The notes: a model not told the origin generated them from the sequence alone. A stretch of DNA of 43,530 nucleotides from Chloroflexota bacterium (GCA_025935925.1 JAICUI010000021.1:1-43530); one strand, 5' to 3'. Counted from the stretch's first letter, positions 24,026 to 32,447 are shown. Program-made: numbers and translations.

Positions 24026-26314
24026 TCACGGCTTGGGCGTCTTCGTCGGCTTCGGTCGCGCGGTCGCGGAGGGCGACGCGGCCGGCTGGCTCGCGCCGGG
24101 CGACGGCGACGCGCCCTGGCCGTCGGCCTGCTCGAGCACCGCCGTGTGGATCCCGTCGTCGGAGAGCCACCACGCCGTCTTCGGTGCGTCGGCGTCGGCG
24201 CCCGGCAGCACCAGGAAGTCCCGGAGCCCCGACCAGCCGTCCTCGCCCGCCTGGAGCTGGTACTGCTCGAGGTAGTCGCCGTTGCTCTTGTTGAACGCGA
24301 CGATCCGGTGGTTCGTCTCGTCGAACGCGTAGATCGCGCCGATGCCCTTGGTCGAGCCGCCGTCGGGCCGCTCCGGCGCGGCGATCATCGTGTACTTGGG
24401 ATCGGGCCGGATCTGCGCGTCGTCGGGCGCCTTCGCCGTCCAGCTCGTCGCCGGGATGACGCGCGCGACGGCGCCGTTCTCGGCCACGTAGATGTCGCCG
24501 TCGATCAGCAGGTCCGTGATGCCGTCCACCGGCCGGTCGGTCGGCAGCCGGCCGGTCGGCTTCAGCGGGTACCCGGAACCGTCGTTGGCCGGCGACAGCA
24601 CCATGATGTTCTGCTCCGAGGGGTCGACGAGGTAGAGCTTGTAGAAGGCAGCGTCGAAGTTGGCGACGAACGTCGACATCACGTTGACGTCGCTGCCCCA
24701 GGTCGCCGAATCCCGGATGTTGATCCTGACCAGCGTTCCCTTGCCCTTGCTGTCCGCGGGCCGCCAGCGCCACAGGTTGTTCTTGGTGTCGAGCACCAGG
24801 ACGTCGGGGCCGCCCGTGAGCAGGAGCTTGGGGTCGGCGACCTTCGTCCCCGATGCCCGCTGGCCGGACTTGGCGATCGGCGACGCGGTCTTCTTGCCGA
24901 CGTCGATCCGCCACACGGTCTTGTTCGCGGTATCGAGCACGTACGGCGCGCCATCCGAGCCGCGGACGAGCGTCGTGAGCTTGACGGCCTTGTCCGCGGG
25001 GAACCGGTACGCGTCGTTGGAACGGACGAAGACGACGCCGTACAGCCGGTCGAGGCCCGCCTTGACCTGCTGGCGGAGCGGGGTGATCTCCGACAGCGGG
25101 TAGCCCGCCTCCTCCGCCTCGTCCAGCTTCTGGTACGCGACGTTGAGCAGCTCCATCGCGCGCCGGCGGTCGTCCTCGATGAGGTTCACGTCGGGCCCGC
25201 TGACGGCGGCCAGCGCGTCCTGCGCGTCCTGGAACGCGCGCTGCGCGATCGTCACCGACCGGATCTCCTCGCCCGGCTGGCGGAGGACCGAGCCACCGAC
25301 GGCGTAGACGCCGACGACGAGGGCGCTTGCCACGGCGATGAACGCAAGGAGCGCGACGGCGGCCCGGCGCTGCGTCTCGAGCCGGCTCGTCGCCGCCGTG
25401 ACCTTGCGCTTCGGCGGCCGGCGCCGCGGCAGGAGGTCCTGGAGCTTCCAGATCCAGCGCTGGAACCCGTTGCCCGCCGCGTCCCGCGCGCGAGCGGCGC
25501 CTGCCCCGACGGCGGCCGCCGCGCCGACCGTGGCGTCCGCGAGCGGGATCGGGCCGCGATCGGGGGCGCCGGCGAGGGGTTCCGCCGGCCGGACCGCGAC
25601 GAGCGTCTTCGCCTTGTGCGTCGCACCGACCTCCGTCGCCTCGAAGGCGAATGCGCCGTCGCTGCCGTGTCCGTCCGCGGCCACGAAGCGCGCATGAACG
25701 TGCTCGATGGCCGACTGCGGGTGCAGCGTGACCAGCGCGTCCTTGAGCGCGTCCGTGCCGATCTTCGCGACGACGTTCGCGGCGACGAGGCACAGCGAGT
25801 CGCCGACGTTCAGCTCGCCCCGCCAGACCTCGGGCTCGAGCTCCGTCGACGGGAGCCCGCGTTCGCCGTTCGGGTCGGGGAGGGTCGACAGGCGCGCCTG
25901 GCGGATCAGGTAGGCCTCGGCGGGACCGACGGTCGCGACGTACAGCTCGCGTCCGCGGACCACGGCGACGGCCACGCCGATGGGTCCCGAAGCCTCGTCC
26001 TCGTGCCCGACGCCGTACCGGTCGCGCTGGTGCGTCAGACGCTTGTTCGCGATCCCGAGCACCTTGATCAGGCACTGCCGGATGCCCGCCGACTCGTCGT
26101 AGTAGTACTCGTTGCGGATCGTGTCGGCGACCATCCGGGTCGCCTCGCGGGCACGGTTCCCCGCGACCCGGGACGTCACGAGGAGGTACAGGTTGCCCTT
26201 GGTCCGTCCGACGGAACCGACGGACGGCTCGACCACGACGATCGTGTCGGGCGAGTCCGGGAGTCGGTCGTGGTCGGTGACGGCGCCGAGCTTCAGCTGG
26301 AGACGGGCGGCCAA
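24026..26314 (-). CDS. Pseudo-PP2C domain, one membrane helix and beta-propeller-like domain
   Basis: 762 residues from ATG 26312-26314. Residues 1 to about 235 have the strand order of a PP2C phosphatase (NLYLLVTSRVAGNRAREATRMVADTI, then GPIGVAVAVVRGRELYVATVGPAEAYLIR), but the metal-binding Asp positions of DGxGG and GDSR read TSRVAG and GPAE, so it is probably inactive. A basic region (RRRPPKRK) precedes one helix at about 315-340. A helical stretch (345-420) follows, then repeated propeller-like strands to about 735 (YVLDTANKTVWRIDVG, VLVLDTKNNLWRW, IYAFDETNHRIVAFNKSNGDYLEQY). The tail is Ser/Pro/Lys-rich. The layout suggests a signalling protein joining an outside sensor to a cytosolic pseudophosphatase. 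Confidence 0.75.
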   Translation of the reverse strand: MAARLQLKLGAVTDHDRLPDSPDTIVVVEPSVGSVGRTKGNLYLLVTSRVAGNRAREATRMVADTIRNEYYYDESAGIRQCLIKVLGIANKRLTHQRDRYGVGHEDEASGPIGVAVAVVRGRELYVATVGPAEAYLIRQARLSTLPDPNGERGLPSTELEPEVWRGELNVGDSLCLVAANVVAKIGTDALKDALVTLHPQSAIEHVHARFVAADGHGSDGAFAFEATEVGATHKAKTLVAVRPAEPLAGAPDRGPIPLADATVGAAAAVGAGAARARDAAGNGFQRWIWKLQDLLPRRRPPKRKVTAATSRLETQRRAAVALLAFIAVASALVVGVYAVGGSVLRQPGEEIRSVTIAQRAFQDAQDALAAVSGPDVNLIEDDRRRAMELLNVAYQKLDEAEEAGYPLSEITPLRQQVKAGLDRLYGVVFVRSNDAYRFPADKAVKLTTLVRGSDGAPYVLDTANKTVWRIDVGKKTASPIAKSGQRASGTKVADPKLLLTGGPDVLVLDTKNNLWRWRPADSKGKGTLVRINIRDSATWGSDVNVMSTFVANFDAAFYKLYLVDPSEQNIMVLSPANDGSGYPLKPTGRLPTDRPVDGITDLLIDGDIYVAENGAVARVIPATSWTAKAPDDAQIRPDPKYTMIAAPERPDGGSTKGIGAIYAFDETNHRIVAFNKSNGDYLEQYQLQAGEDGWSGLRDFLVLPGADADAPKTAWWLSDDGIHTAVLEQADGQGASPSPGASQPAASPSATARPKPTKTPKP

Positions 26315-26351
26315 ACCGGGAGCCTCATTGGGGGTAGCGACGCGCCGAGCC

Positions 26352-26370
26352 GGGGGCGCGTGACGCCCCC
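26352..26370 (-). terminator. Hairpin between the recF block and the pseudo-PP2C gene
   Basis: GGGGGCG at 26352-26358 pairs perfectly with CGCCCCC at 26364-26370 across a 5-base loop, 20 bases after the DUF721 stop on the minus strand. No T-run follows, so it may be a GC-type terminator or a 5' leader structure of the gene starting at 26314. Confidence 0.4.
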
Positions 26371-26389
26371 GGAGGGCGGCGGGACGGGA

Positions 26390-26800
26390 TTATACGCGGG
26401 GCCCGGTTCCGCCTCGTCCCGCCGATCCCGAGACGATCCGCAGGTACGGGACGCGCGCACCGCCGGGGGCCGTCGCGAACGCGGACAGCAGCTCCGTCGC
26501 CCGCATCCGAAGCTCCGCTGCGACGATCGGCTCGTCGGCGGCAATCACCACCGCGTCGGGATCGAGGCGGACGAGCGCGCACGCGCCCGACGCCGGGGGC
26601 ACGCGCTCGGCGACGATGGCGTCCCAGGTCGCGATCGCCCGTGCCAGGCGCAGCTCGTCCTCGAGACCAAGGGCACGCGCGGCGTCGGGCAGCAGGTCGC
26701 CGAGCCGGTCCGGCCGGCGGCGTCGCGCCGGTGCCTCGGGATCGCGGTCCCGCGCGTGCCGGCTCACCCCGGCTCCCGCCTCGTCATCCGCGCCCGCCAT
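26390..26800 (-). CDS. dciA: DUF721/DciA-like protein
   Basis: 136 residues from ATG 26798-26800, overlapping the recF 3' end by 17 bases. A disordered Arg/Asp-rich N-terminus (1-30) is followed by the DUF721 fold: LGDLLPDAARALGLEDELRLARAIATWDAIVAERVP, then VVIAADEPIVAAELRMRATELLSAF. DciA loads or stimulates the replicative helicase DnaB in most bacteria. Its place after recF in the dnaA-dnaN-recF block is the usual one. Sequence conservation is low in this family, so the call rests partly on position. Confidence 0.75.
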   Translation of the reverse strand: MAGADDEAGAGVSRHARDRDPEAPARRRRPDRLGDLLPDAARALGLEDELRLARAIATWDAIVAERVPPASGACALVRLDPDAVVIAADEPIVAAELRMRATELLSAFATAPGGARVPYLRIVSGSAGRGGTGPRV

Positions 26801-27986
26801 CGAGGGTCGCCGTCCCGTCCTCGGCCTCGGTCACCGCCCACGCGGTGCCGATCGACCGCAGGCCGGGATCGAGGTCGTCGAGCGTCGTCGTCGTCACGAA
26901 GGCCTGGGGCAGCGCCGCGATCCGCCGGACGAGGTGCGACCGGCGCTCCGGATCCAGCTCGGAGAACACGTCGTCGAGGAGGAGCAGCGGGGGGCGGCCG
27001 TCGAGCGCGGTGAGCAGGTCGAGCTCCGCGAGCTTGAACGCGAGGATCGCCGTCCGCTGCTGGCCACGCGACGCGAACGCGGCCATCGCCCGGCCGCCGA
27101 GCTCGAACACGAGGTCGTCACGGTGCGGACCGATGAGCGTCGTCCCGTTCCAGACCTCCTTCTCGGCGGTCTCGGCGAGCCGCCGCGCGAGCGCGTCGCG
27201 GACCGACTCGCCGGGCTGCTGCGGGGCGTTCGTGGCATAGCCGAGCCCGATCCGACCGGCAGCCGCCTCGTCCGGCGCGATCTCGGCGTGAGCCGCCGCC
27301 AGCGGCTCGGCGAGCGCCGCCAGGAGCCGCAGCCGCTCCTCGCGGACCGCCGTCCCGGCGTCGAGCAGCGTGGTGTCCCAGAACCGAAGGTCCGATCGTG
27401 CCGCCTGCTCCTCGCGGATGAGACGGAGCAGCGAGTTCCGCTGCTGGAGGGCCCGGCCGTACGTCGCGAGGTCGGCGAGATACGCCGGTGACCGCTGGCC
27501 CGCGAGCCGGTCCAGCGCTTCGCGCCGGAGCGACGGCGACCCGATCACGAGCAGCATCTCCTCGGGCGCGAACAGCACGGTCCGGAACACGCCGGCGAGC
27601 GACGCCGCGCGACGGGACACCCCGTTCACCCGGATCCGCTTCCGGGCGCCACCGCTCGCCGTCCGCGTCAGCGCCACCTCGACCGCGTCCCGGTCCTCGA
27701 CCGGGGTCCCGGTTCGTCCCACGCGCGCATCGACCCTCGCAACCTCCTGCCCCCACCGGACGAGCTCACCGTCCGCGCCGGTCCGATGCGAACGGCCCCA
27801 CGCGAGGAGCACGATCGCCTCGAGGAGGCTGGTCTTGCCCGCGGCGTTGGGACCCCAGACGAGCTGCGGTCCCGGTGGAAACACCGCGTCGAGCGACGCG
27901 TAGCCGCGCAGGTCGCGGAGGGCGAGGCCGAGCAGGATCGGGGTGTCGGCGGTGGCCGGGCGAGGGTCGGCCGTCGCGCTCGTCAG
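26784..27986 (-). CDS. recF: RecF DNA repair and replication ATPase
   Basis: About 400 residues. Walker A GPNAAGKTS lies near 45-53, the signature region FASRGQQRTAILAFKLAEL and Walker B LLLLDDVFSELD near the C-terminus. RecF loads RecA at gapped DNA with RecO and RecR. There is no ATG, GTG or TTG between the dnaN stop and Walker A except a GTG (in LDAVFPP) that would remove the first strand. The best start is CTG 27984-27986, overlapping the dnaN stop as CTGA. Upstream in-frame codons inside dnaN also offer no good start. Stop overlaps the DUF721 gene. Confidence 0.88.
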   Translation of the reverse strand: MTSATADPRPATADTPILLGLALRDLRGYASLDAVFPPGPQLVWGPNAAGKTSLLEAIVLLAWGRSHRTGADGELVRWGQEVARVDARVGRTGTPVEDRDAVEVALTRTASGGARKRIRVNGVSRRAASLAGVFRTVLFAPEEMLLVIGSPSLRREALDRLAGQRSPAYLADLATYGRALQQRNSLLRLIREEQAARSDLRFWDTTLLDAGTAVREERLRLLAALAEPLAAAHAEIAPDEAAAGRIGLGYATNAPQQPGESVRDALARRLAETAEKEVWNGTTLIGPHRDDLVFELGGRAMAAFASRGQQRTAILAFKLAELDLLTALDGRPPLLLLDDVFSELDPERRSHLVRRIAALPQAFVTTTTLDDLDPGLRSIGTAWAVTEAEDGTATLDGGRG

Positions 27987-29098
27987 GAGGTCGTCCGGAC
28001 GGGCATCACCACGTGCACGTACCCGTCGTCGCCCACCGGCCGGAACACGCCCGGCGAGAGGGGCCCGTTGAGCTCGAGGGAGAAGCGGTCCGCGCCGACG
28101 TTGCCCAGGACGTCCGCGAGGTAGCGCGCGTTGAACGCGATCGTGGTCGCGTCGCCCTCCACCGCAGCCTCGACATCGCCCGAGTAGTCGCCGACCTCGG
28201 CCGTCGCCGTGACCGTGACGCCCGTTCCGTCGCCGCCCACCTGGAGCTTGACGATGTTCGCCGAGGAGCTCGCGATGAGCGCCGCCGGCCTGACGGCACG
28301 CAGCAGCTCGTCGCGGTCGAACTGCGCCTTGCTCGCATGGCTTGCCGGCAGGACCTGCTGGTAGTTGGGGAACTGGCCGTCGATCAGCCGAGACACGAGA
28401 TCGATGCCCTCGAGGTGGAACAGCACCTGGTTGCGCGCCTGCGCGAGCACCAGGTCGACCGGGTCGTCGGTGTCGGCCAGGATCCGGCCGAGCTCCGCCA
28501 GGGCGCGCGCCGGGATGACCACCGAGACCGCCTCGACCGGGTCGAGCACGTCGATCGTCCGGACCGCGATCCGATAGTTGTCGGCCGCCGCGAGGGTCAG
28601 CTTGTCGCCCTCGAACCTCGCAAGCACGCCGGTCAGGATCGGCCGGGCCTCGTCGCTCGCGGCCGCGAAGATCGTCTCCTCGAGGGCCTTCTTGAGGACC
28701 TTCTGCGCGATGCGCGTGGTCGGGCGCTCGCCGGACGTCTGGATCGTCGGGAACTCGTCCGCATCGATGCCCTTCACGTGGGTCGCGAAGCGGCCGCACC
28801 GCAGGTGGAGCGTGTCGGTGCCCTGGAGCTCGAGATCGACCTTCTCGGAGCCCGGGAGACTGCTCACGAGGTCGGTCAGCAGCCGGGCCGGGACGGTGGT
28901 CGCGCCATCGCTCTCGATCTTGCCCGGCACCCAGTACGTGATGCCGATCTCGAGATTCGTCGCCGTCAGCTTCAGGCCGGCGTCCTCGGTCCGGAGCAGG
29001 ACATTGGCCAGCACCGGCAGGGTGCTGCGACTGGAGACCGCCCTCGACACGACCGACAGGCCGCGGGCGAGGTTCTCCTGCATGACCGAGAGCTTCAC
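27983..29098 (-). CDS. dnaN: DNA polymerase III beta subunit (sliding clamp)
   Basis: 371 residues, full length for a clamp, from GTG 29096-29098 with GGAG about 10 bases upstream. Three clamp repeats are visible: the start MKLSVMQENLARGLSVVSRAVSSRSTLPVLANVLL, the middle ARPILTGVLARFEGDKLTLAAADNYRIA, and the last VSRLIDGQFPNYQQVLP with the C-terminal end GYVHVVMPVR, where the usual MPMRL protein-binding end is altered. It holds polymerase III and other proteins on DNA. Its TGA overlaps the proposed recF start. Long non-coding sequence upstream (29099-30038) separates it from dnaA. Confidence 0.95.
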   Translation of the reverse strand: MKLSVMQENLARGLSVVSRAVSSRSTLPVLANVLLRTEDAGLKLTATNLEIGITYWVPGKIESDGATTVPARLLTDLVSSLPGSEKVDLELQGTDTLHLRCGRFATHVKGIDADEFPTIQTSGERPTTRIAQKVLKKALEETIFAAASDEARPILTGVLARFEGDKLTLAAADNYRIAVRTIDVLDPVEAVSVVIPARALAELGRILADTDDPVDLVLAQARNQVLFHLEGIDLVSRLIDGQFPNYQQVLPASHASKAQFDRDELLRAVRPAALIASSSANIVKLQVGGDGTGVTVTATAEVGDYSGDVEAAVEGDATTIAFNARYLADVLGNVGADRFSLELNGPLSPGVFRPVGDDGYVHVVMPVRTTS

Positions 29099-30038
29099 GT
29101 CGGGTTGTCTCCAGGGCGGGGGTGCGCCGCGCGGGCGGGCCGGTGGATCTCTGGTGGAGTGAGGGATCTAGTTTGACATTCCATCATCACCGTAGTCATG
29201 CCGTGGAAACGGGGGACGAGCGTGCACGGGCGTGCGGCGATCGCCGGTGGACGAGCGGCTGTGGGCCGTGGACGGTGACGGGCCCATCGCGGACGGCGTC
29301 GCGGGCCGGCGGTGGAGCGATCCGCTTTCGTCGTGGCCGGACGTGAGGCGGCGGTGGGTGAGGAGTGATTCGTACACGATGCGGTCCCCGCTCGGGGCGT
29401 TGCTGCCCACGCTGCCGAGCGGTTGTCCACCGATTCGGCGGGTGGTGTCCACCGGCGACTCGCCTGCTGGCCGAGCCGGCCCGCGAGCCGGCCGCCACCC
29501 CGCGGTCCCCCGGTCTAGCGCACGTCGTCCGTGCGCGCCGTCGGACCTCCGCCCGGTCTCGCCCAGGTCGCCCCTGCGCCCCGGCCTCGCCCGGCAGCGG
29601 GTGCCACGCGCGCGCGCGCCGTGCGCCGGCCGCCGCGATTGCCTTCGGTCCGGCGCAGTCGCTCCATGCCTGGCCGCCGAGCCTACGGACCGACAAGCGC
29701 TCGTCGAGGTTCGACGGTGGCGCCCTTCGGCCGGAAGCGATGCGCCGCATGCATCGCTGCAGTTGCAAGGCGCCGCGAGCGGGCCACCAGCGGAGCTTCA
29801 TCGGTCGCGTTGCGTTCCGGCAAGGAATGCAGCGCATACGGGCGCGAAGAGCGCGGTCGCCGGTCCGGACGTGCCGTCGGGAGGGCTCCGCGAAGCGCCT
29901 CGTCGGAGCGTCGACACGGAGATGGGCACGCACCGGCCAGCAAGGGCCGCGAGTCACCAGGGGCGGAGGGCCGCGACCCAAGGCGTCGCGCCGGATCGCT
30001 TCACTGCCTCGGCCCGCCCCGAGCCCTCGGCCGCGCGA
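29099..30038. other. oriC: dnaA-dnaN intergenic region, candidate replication origin
   Basis: 940 bases with no convincing gene, tRNA or known RNA. The half next to dnaN (29140-29455) has a cluster of DnaA-box-like 9-mers and one AT-richer patch (29160-29200, including CTAG and TTGACA). The other half (29460-30038) is extremely GC-rich, with short palindromes (GCATGC, ATGCAT, CTGCAG near 29750) and no pattern I can assign. With the 1.04-kb IS removed, this region would directly join dnaA to dnaN, a common origin position. Small open frames here lack ribosome sites and family similarity. Confidence 0.55.
29142..29453. promoter_or_regulatory. Cluster of DnaA-box-like sites
   Basis: Relative to TTGTCCACA/TTATCCACA: TTGTCCACC at 29423-29431 and GTGTCCACC at 29445-29453 on the plus strand. 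On the minus strand are AGATCCACC (29142-29150), GTTTCCACG (29202-29210), TCGTCCACC (29246-29254) and CCGTCCACG (29267-29275). Six GTCCAC/TCCAC-type sites in 310 bases, in both directions, suit an origin. Only the first is a close match to the consensus. Confidence 0.45.
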
Positions 30039-30044
30039 CCTAGT
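30039..30044. repeat. Target site duplication of the IS481 element, left copy
   Basis: CCTAGT, identical to 31082-31087 on the other side of the element, and matching the NCTAGN target described for IS481-type elements. It supplies the stop codon of the transposase gene on the minus strand (30040-30042). Confidence 0.9.
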
Positions 30045-30996
30045 TGTGGTCCCCAGAAACGTTGTTGACAGCGTCGAGGGGTGACCGCCCGCCGAGCGCC
30101 GTGTGGGGTCGGCGCCGATTGTAGAAGTCGACGAACTCCGGGAGTGCCTGTTGGCGTTCCCGGTTCGTGGCGTACGGCCGGGCGTAGGCCCACTCGTTGA
30201 TGAGCGTCTGGATGAACCGCTCGGCCTTGCCGTTGGTCTGAGGTCGCCAGGGCCTCGTGCGCTTGTGCCGGGCATCGAGGCGAGCGAGGACCGCTCGATA
30301 TGCCGTCGAGTGGGTGTACGCCCAGCCGTTGTCGGTGAGGACGCGTTCGATCCTGATCCCGACCCAGGCGAACTCGGCTGCCGCGACCTCGAGGCCGTGG
30401 GCGGCCGATGCGCCCGACTCATCGGGGACTGCGACCACGACCGCCAGCCGGCTGGCGTCGTCGACGATGACCTCAAGGTGGTCGTACCCCACGCGGGCTC
30501 GCTGGTGGTCACGCGTGCCGTCCCGACCGAGGACCCGCCAGCCACCGCCGTCGGGGATCCGGCCCTGCTTCTTGTGGTCCTGGTGGACGAGCGCCCCGGG
30601 ATGGCAGGCCACATAGCGCACCGGCGCCATCGTCACCCGGTCGGCGTCGCGCATGCGGCTCACGCCACGCCGGGCGAGGACCCGGTGCACGGTCGAGGGC
30701 GGCAGGCCCAGCAGCGGGCCCAGGCGGTCCGGCCCGTACCGCCACTCCGCCCTTGCGGCAACGATCTGCGCCTCAAGCGATGCCGGAAGCCGGCGCGGCG
30801 AGCGATGTGGGCGCGAGCTCCAGTCGAGCAGACCGGCCTCACCCTCTGCGCGGTACCGGCGGACCCACTTGTACGCGGTGGCCCGGCTGATCTCGAGCTG
30901 CTCGGCGACGTGGGCTGCCCGCCAGCCCTGCTCGAGCACGCGACCAACGAGCACCTCGCGGCTGAAGACGCTCAGCCTCGGTCTAGGATGTCCCAC
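30040..30996 (-). CDS. IS481-family DDE transposase
   Basis: 318 residues from GTG 30994-30996. An N-terminal helix-turn-helix (VLEQGWRAAHVAEQLEISRATAYKWVRRYRAEG) precedes the RNase-H-like catalytic core with Asp in VHQDHKKQGRI (IS481 proteins usually have D-x-KKLGRI), Asp in VLTDNGWAY and Glu in NGKAERFIQTL. The end FYNRRRPHTALGGRSP is typical of the family. The last codons, AAC TAG, run past the IS end into the target duplication, so the stop codon TAG comes from the CTAG target. No internal stop or frameshift, so the enzyme should be active. Confidence 0.93.
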   Translation of the reverse strand: MGHPRPRLSVFSREVLVGRVLEQGWRAAHVAEQLEISRATAYKWVRRYRAEGEAGLLDWSSRPHRSPRRLPASLEAQIVAARAEWRYGPDRLGPLLGLPPSTVHRVLARRGVSRMRDADRVTMAPVRYVACHPGALVHQDHKKQGRIPDGGGWRVLGRDGTRDHQRARVGYDHLEVIVDDASRLAVVVAVPDESGASAAHGLEVAAAEFAWVGIRIERVLTDNGWAYTHSTAYRAVLARLDARHKRTRPWRPQTNGKAERFIQTLINEWAYARPYATNRERQQALPEFVDFYNRRRPHTALGGRSPLDAVNNVSGDHN

Positions 30997-31081
30997 GAGA
31001 GCCCTTTCCCTGTTGGAGCTTCAGACACCCCAACCGGAACAGAGGGCTCTCATTCTGTCAACGACGTGTGTGGGGACCACA
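30045..31081 (-). mobile_element. IS481-family insertion sequence, complete, 1037 bp
   Basis: Terminal inverted repeats of 27 bp at 30045-30071 and 31055-31081 match at 24 positions (outer end TGTGGTCCCCA). A perfect 6-bp direct repeat CCTAGT flanks the element (30039-30044 and 31082-31087). One transposase gene fills it. The intact ends, intact gene and perfect duplication point to a recent insertion. It lies between dnaN and dnaA, exactly at the dnaA stop codon. Confidence 0.93.
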
Positions 31082-31087
31082 CCTAGT
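31082..31087. repeat. Target site duplication of the IS481 element, right copy
   Basis: CCTAGT, identical to 30039-30044. It includes the dnaA stop codon on the minus strand. Confidence 0.9.
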
Positions 31088-32447
31088 CGGCGTAGATCAG
31101 CTCGCGGACCGCCGCGACCTCGCGGCGCATGTCGTCGTTGACCTGGATCTCGCGGTTGATCTTGTCGCACGCGTGCAGGACCGTGGAATGGTCCCGCCCA
31201 CCGAGCTCGGCGCCGATCCGCAGCAGCGAGACGTCCGTCTCCTCGCGCATCAGGTACATCGCGATCTGGCGGGGCACGACGATCGACTTCTCGCGCTTCT
31301 GGCCCTGCAGCTGCTCCATGCCGACGCCGTAGTAGTCCGAGACCGCCTTGGCGATCCGCTCCGGCGTCACCTGGCGCTTCTTCGGGTTGTACAGGACGTT
31401 CGACAGGACGGCCTGCGCGAGCTCGATCGTGATCGGCATCGCGCCCATCGACGCGTACGCGACGATCCGGTTGAGGGCGCCCTCGAGCTCGCGGATGTTG
31501 GACACGACCTTGCGCGCGATGAACTCGATCACGTCCGACGTGATCGGCGTGCCCTGCTCCTCGGCCTTCGCCCGGAGGATCGCGATGCGCGTCTCGAGGT
31601 CCGGCGCCGTGAGGTCCGCGATCAGCCCCCACTCGAACCGCGACCGCAGCCGTTCCTCGAGGGTCAGGATCGCCTTCGGCGGCCGGTCGGAGGACAGCAC
31701 GATCTGCTTGCCGTCCTCGTGGATCGCATTGAACGTGTGGAAGAACTCTTCCTGCGTCCGTTCCTTGTCGGCGATGAACTGGATGTCGTCGATCAGCAGC
31801 AGGTCGATCCGCCGATAGCGCGCGCGGAACTCGTCGATCTTGCCCTGCTGGATCGAGGTGATGAACTCGTTGGTGAACTTCTCGGACGTCGCGTACGCCA
31901 CGCGCTTGCGGGGGAACTTCGAGACGACCGCGTTCCCGATCGCGTGCATCAGGTGCGTCTTGCCGAGCCCGACGCCGCCGTACAGGAACAGCGGGTTGTA
32001 CGCGTGGCCCGGGCGCTCGGCGACCGAAAGCGATGCCGCGTGGGCGAGCCGGTTCGCCGACCCGACGATGAAGTTCGCGAAGGTGTCGCGCTGGTTGAGG
32101 TAGGTCGCGCCGCCGGCGGCGCCTTCGGGCGCGCCGACGCGCGTCGGCTCGACGCGGACGGGCTGCGACGCGAGGGTCGTCACCTGCGCCTGCGCCTCGG
32201 CGACCGGCGTCACCACGAAGTCGACCTGGACGCTGTACCCCACGACCCGGGCGAGCGTCTGCGAGATCAGGGACCGGTACCGGGTGTCCAGCCAGTCCTT
32301 GGCGAAGCCATTGGGAACCGCGATCCGGAAGCGGTTGTCGTCGACGTCCACGAGATGCGTATCCCGGAGCCACGTCTCGAAGTTGGCCGGCGACAGTGAG
32401 ACCTGGAGCTCACCGAGGGCCGCACGCCACACCTGCTTCGCGTCCAT
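31083..32447 (-). CDS. dnaA: Chromosomal replication initiator DnaA
   Basis: 454 residues from ATG 32445-32447. Domain I (1-80) starts MDAKQVWRAALGELQVSLSP, a short linker (85-115) follows, then the AAA+ domain with Walker A GGVGLGKTH (157-165), Walker B LLLIDDIQF and sensor region LSSDRPPKAI. Domain IV has the DNA-binding signature GGRDHSTVLHACDKI. It opens the origin and recruits the helicase. Its stop TAG (31083-31085) lies inside the target duplication of the IS481 element, so the gene is intact despite the insertion. Any dnaA-dnaN cotranscription is now interrupted by the IS. Confidence 0.97.
   Translation of the reverse strand: MDAKQVWRAALGELQVSLSPANFETWLRDTHLVDVDDNRFRIAVPNGFAKDWLDTRYRSLISQTLARVVGYSVQVDFVVTPVAEAQAQVTTLASQPVRVEPTRVGAPEGAAGGATYLNQRDTFANFIVGSANRLAHAASLSVAERPGHAYNPLFLYGGVGLGKTHLMHAIGNAVVSKFPRKRVAYATSEKFTNEFITSIQQGKIDEFRARYRRIDLLLIDDIQFIADKERTQEEFFHTFNAIHEDGKQIVLSSDRPPKAILTLEERLRSRFEWGLIADLTAPDLETRIAILRAKAEEQGTPITSDVIEFIARKVVSNIRELEGALNRIVAYASMGAMPITIELAQAVLSNVLYNPKKRQVTPERIAKAVSDYYGVGMEQLQGQKREKSIVVPRQIAMYLMREETDVSLLRIGAELGGRDHSTVLHACDKINREIQVNDDMRREVAAVRELIYAD

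Noticed and set aside
26389-26394. A perfect TATAAT on the minus strand upstream of the pseudo-PP2C gene
   Set aside because: It is formed by the last Val codon and TAA stop of the DUF721 gene, and there is no -35 match at normal spacing. A weak promoter is not excluded.
29460-30038. Possible tRNA or small RNA in the GC-rich half of the dnaA-dnaN gap (a GGTTCGA-like string near 29710)
   Set aside because: The flanking bases form a simple hairpin, and no acceptor stem, anticodon arm or SRP/6S-type motif could be built around it.
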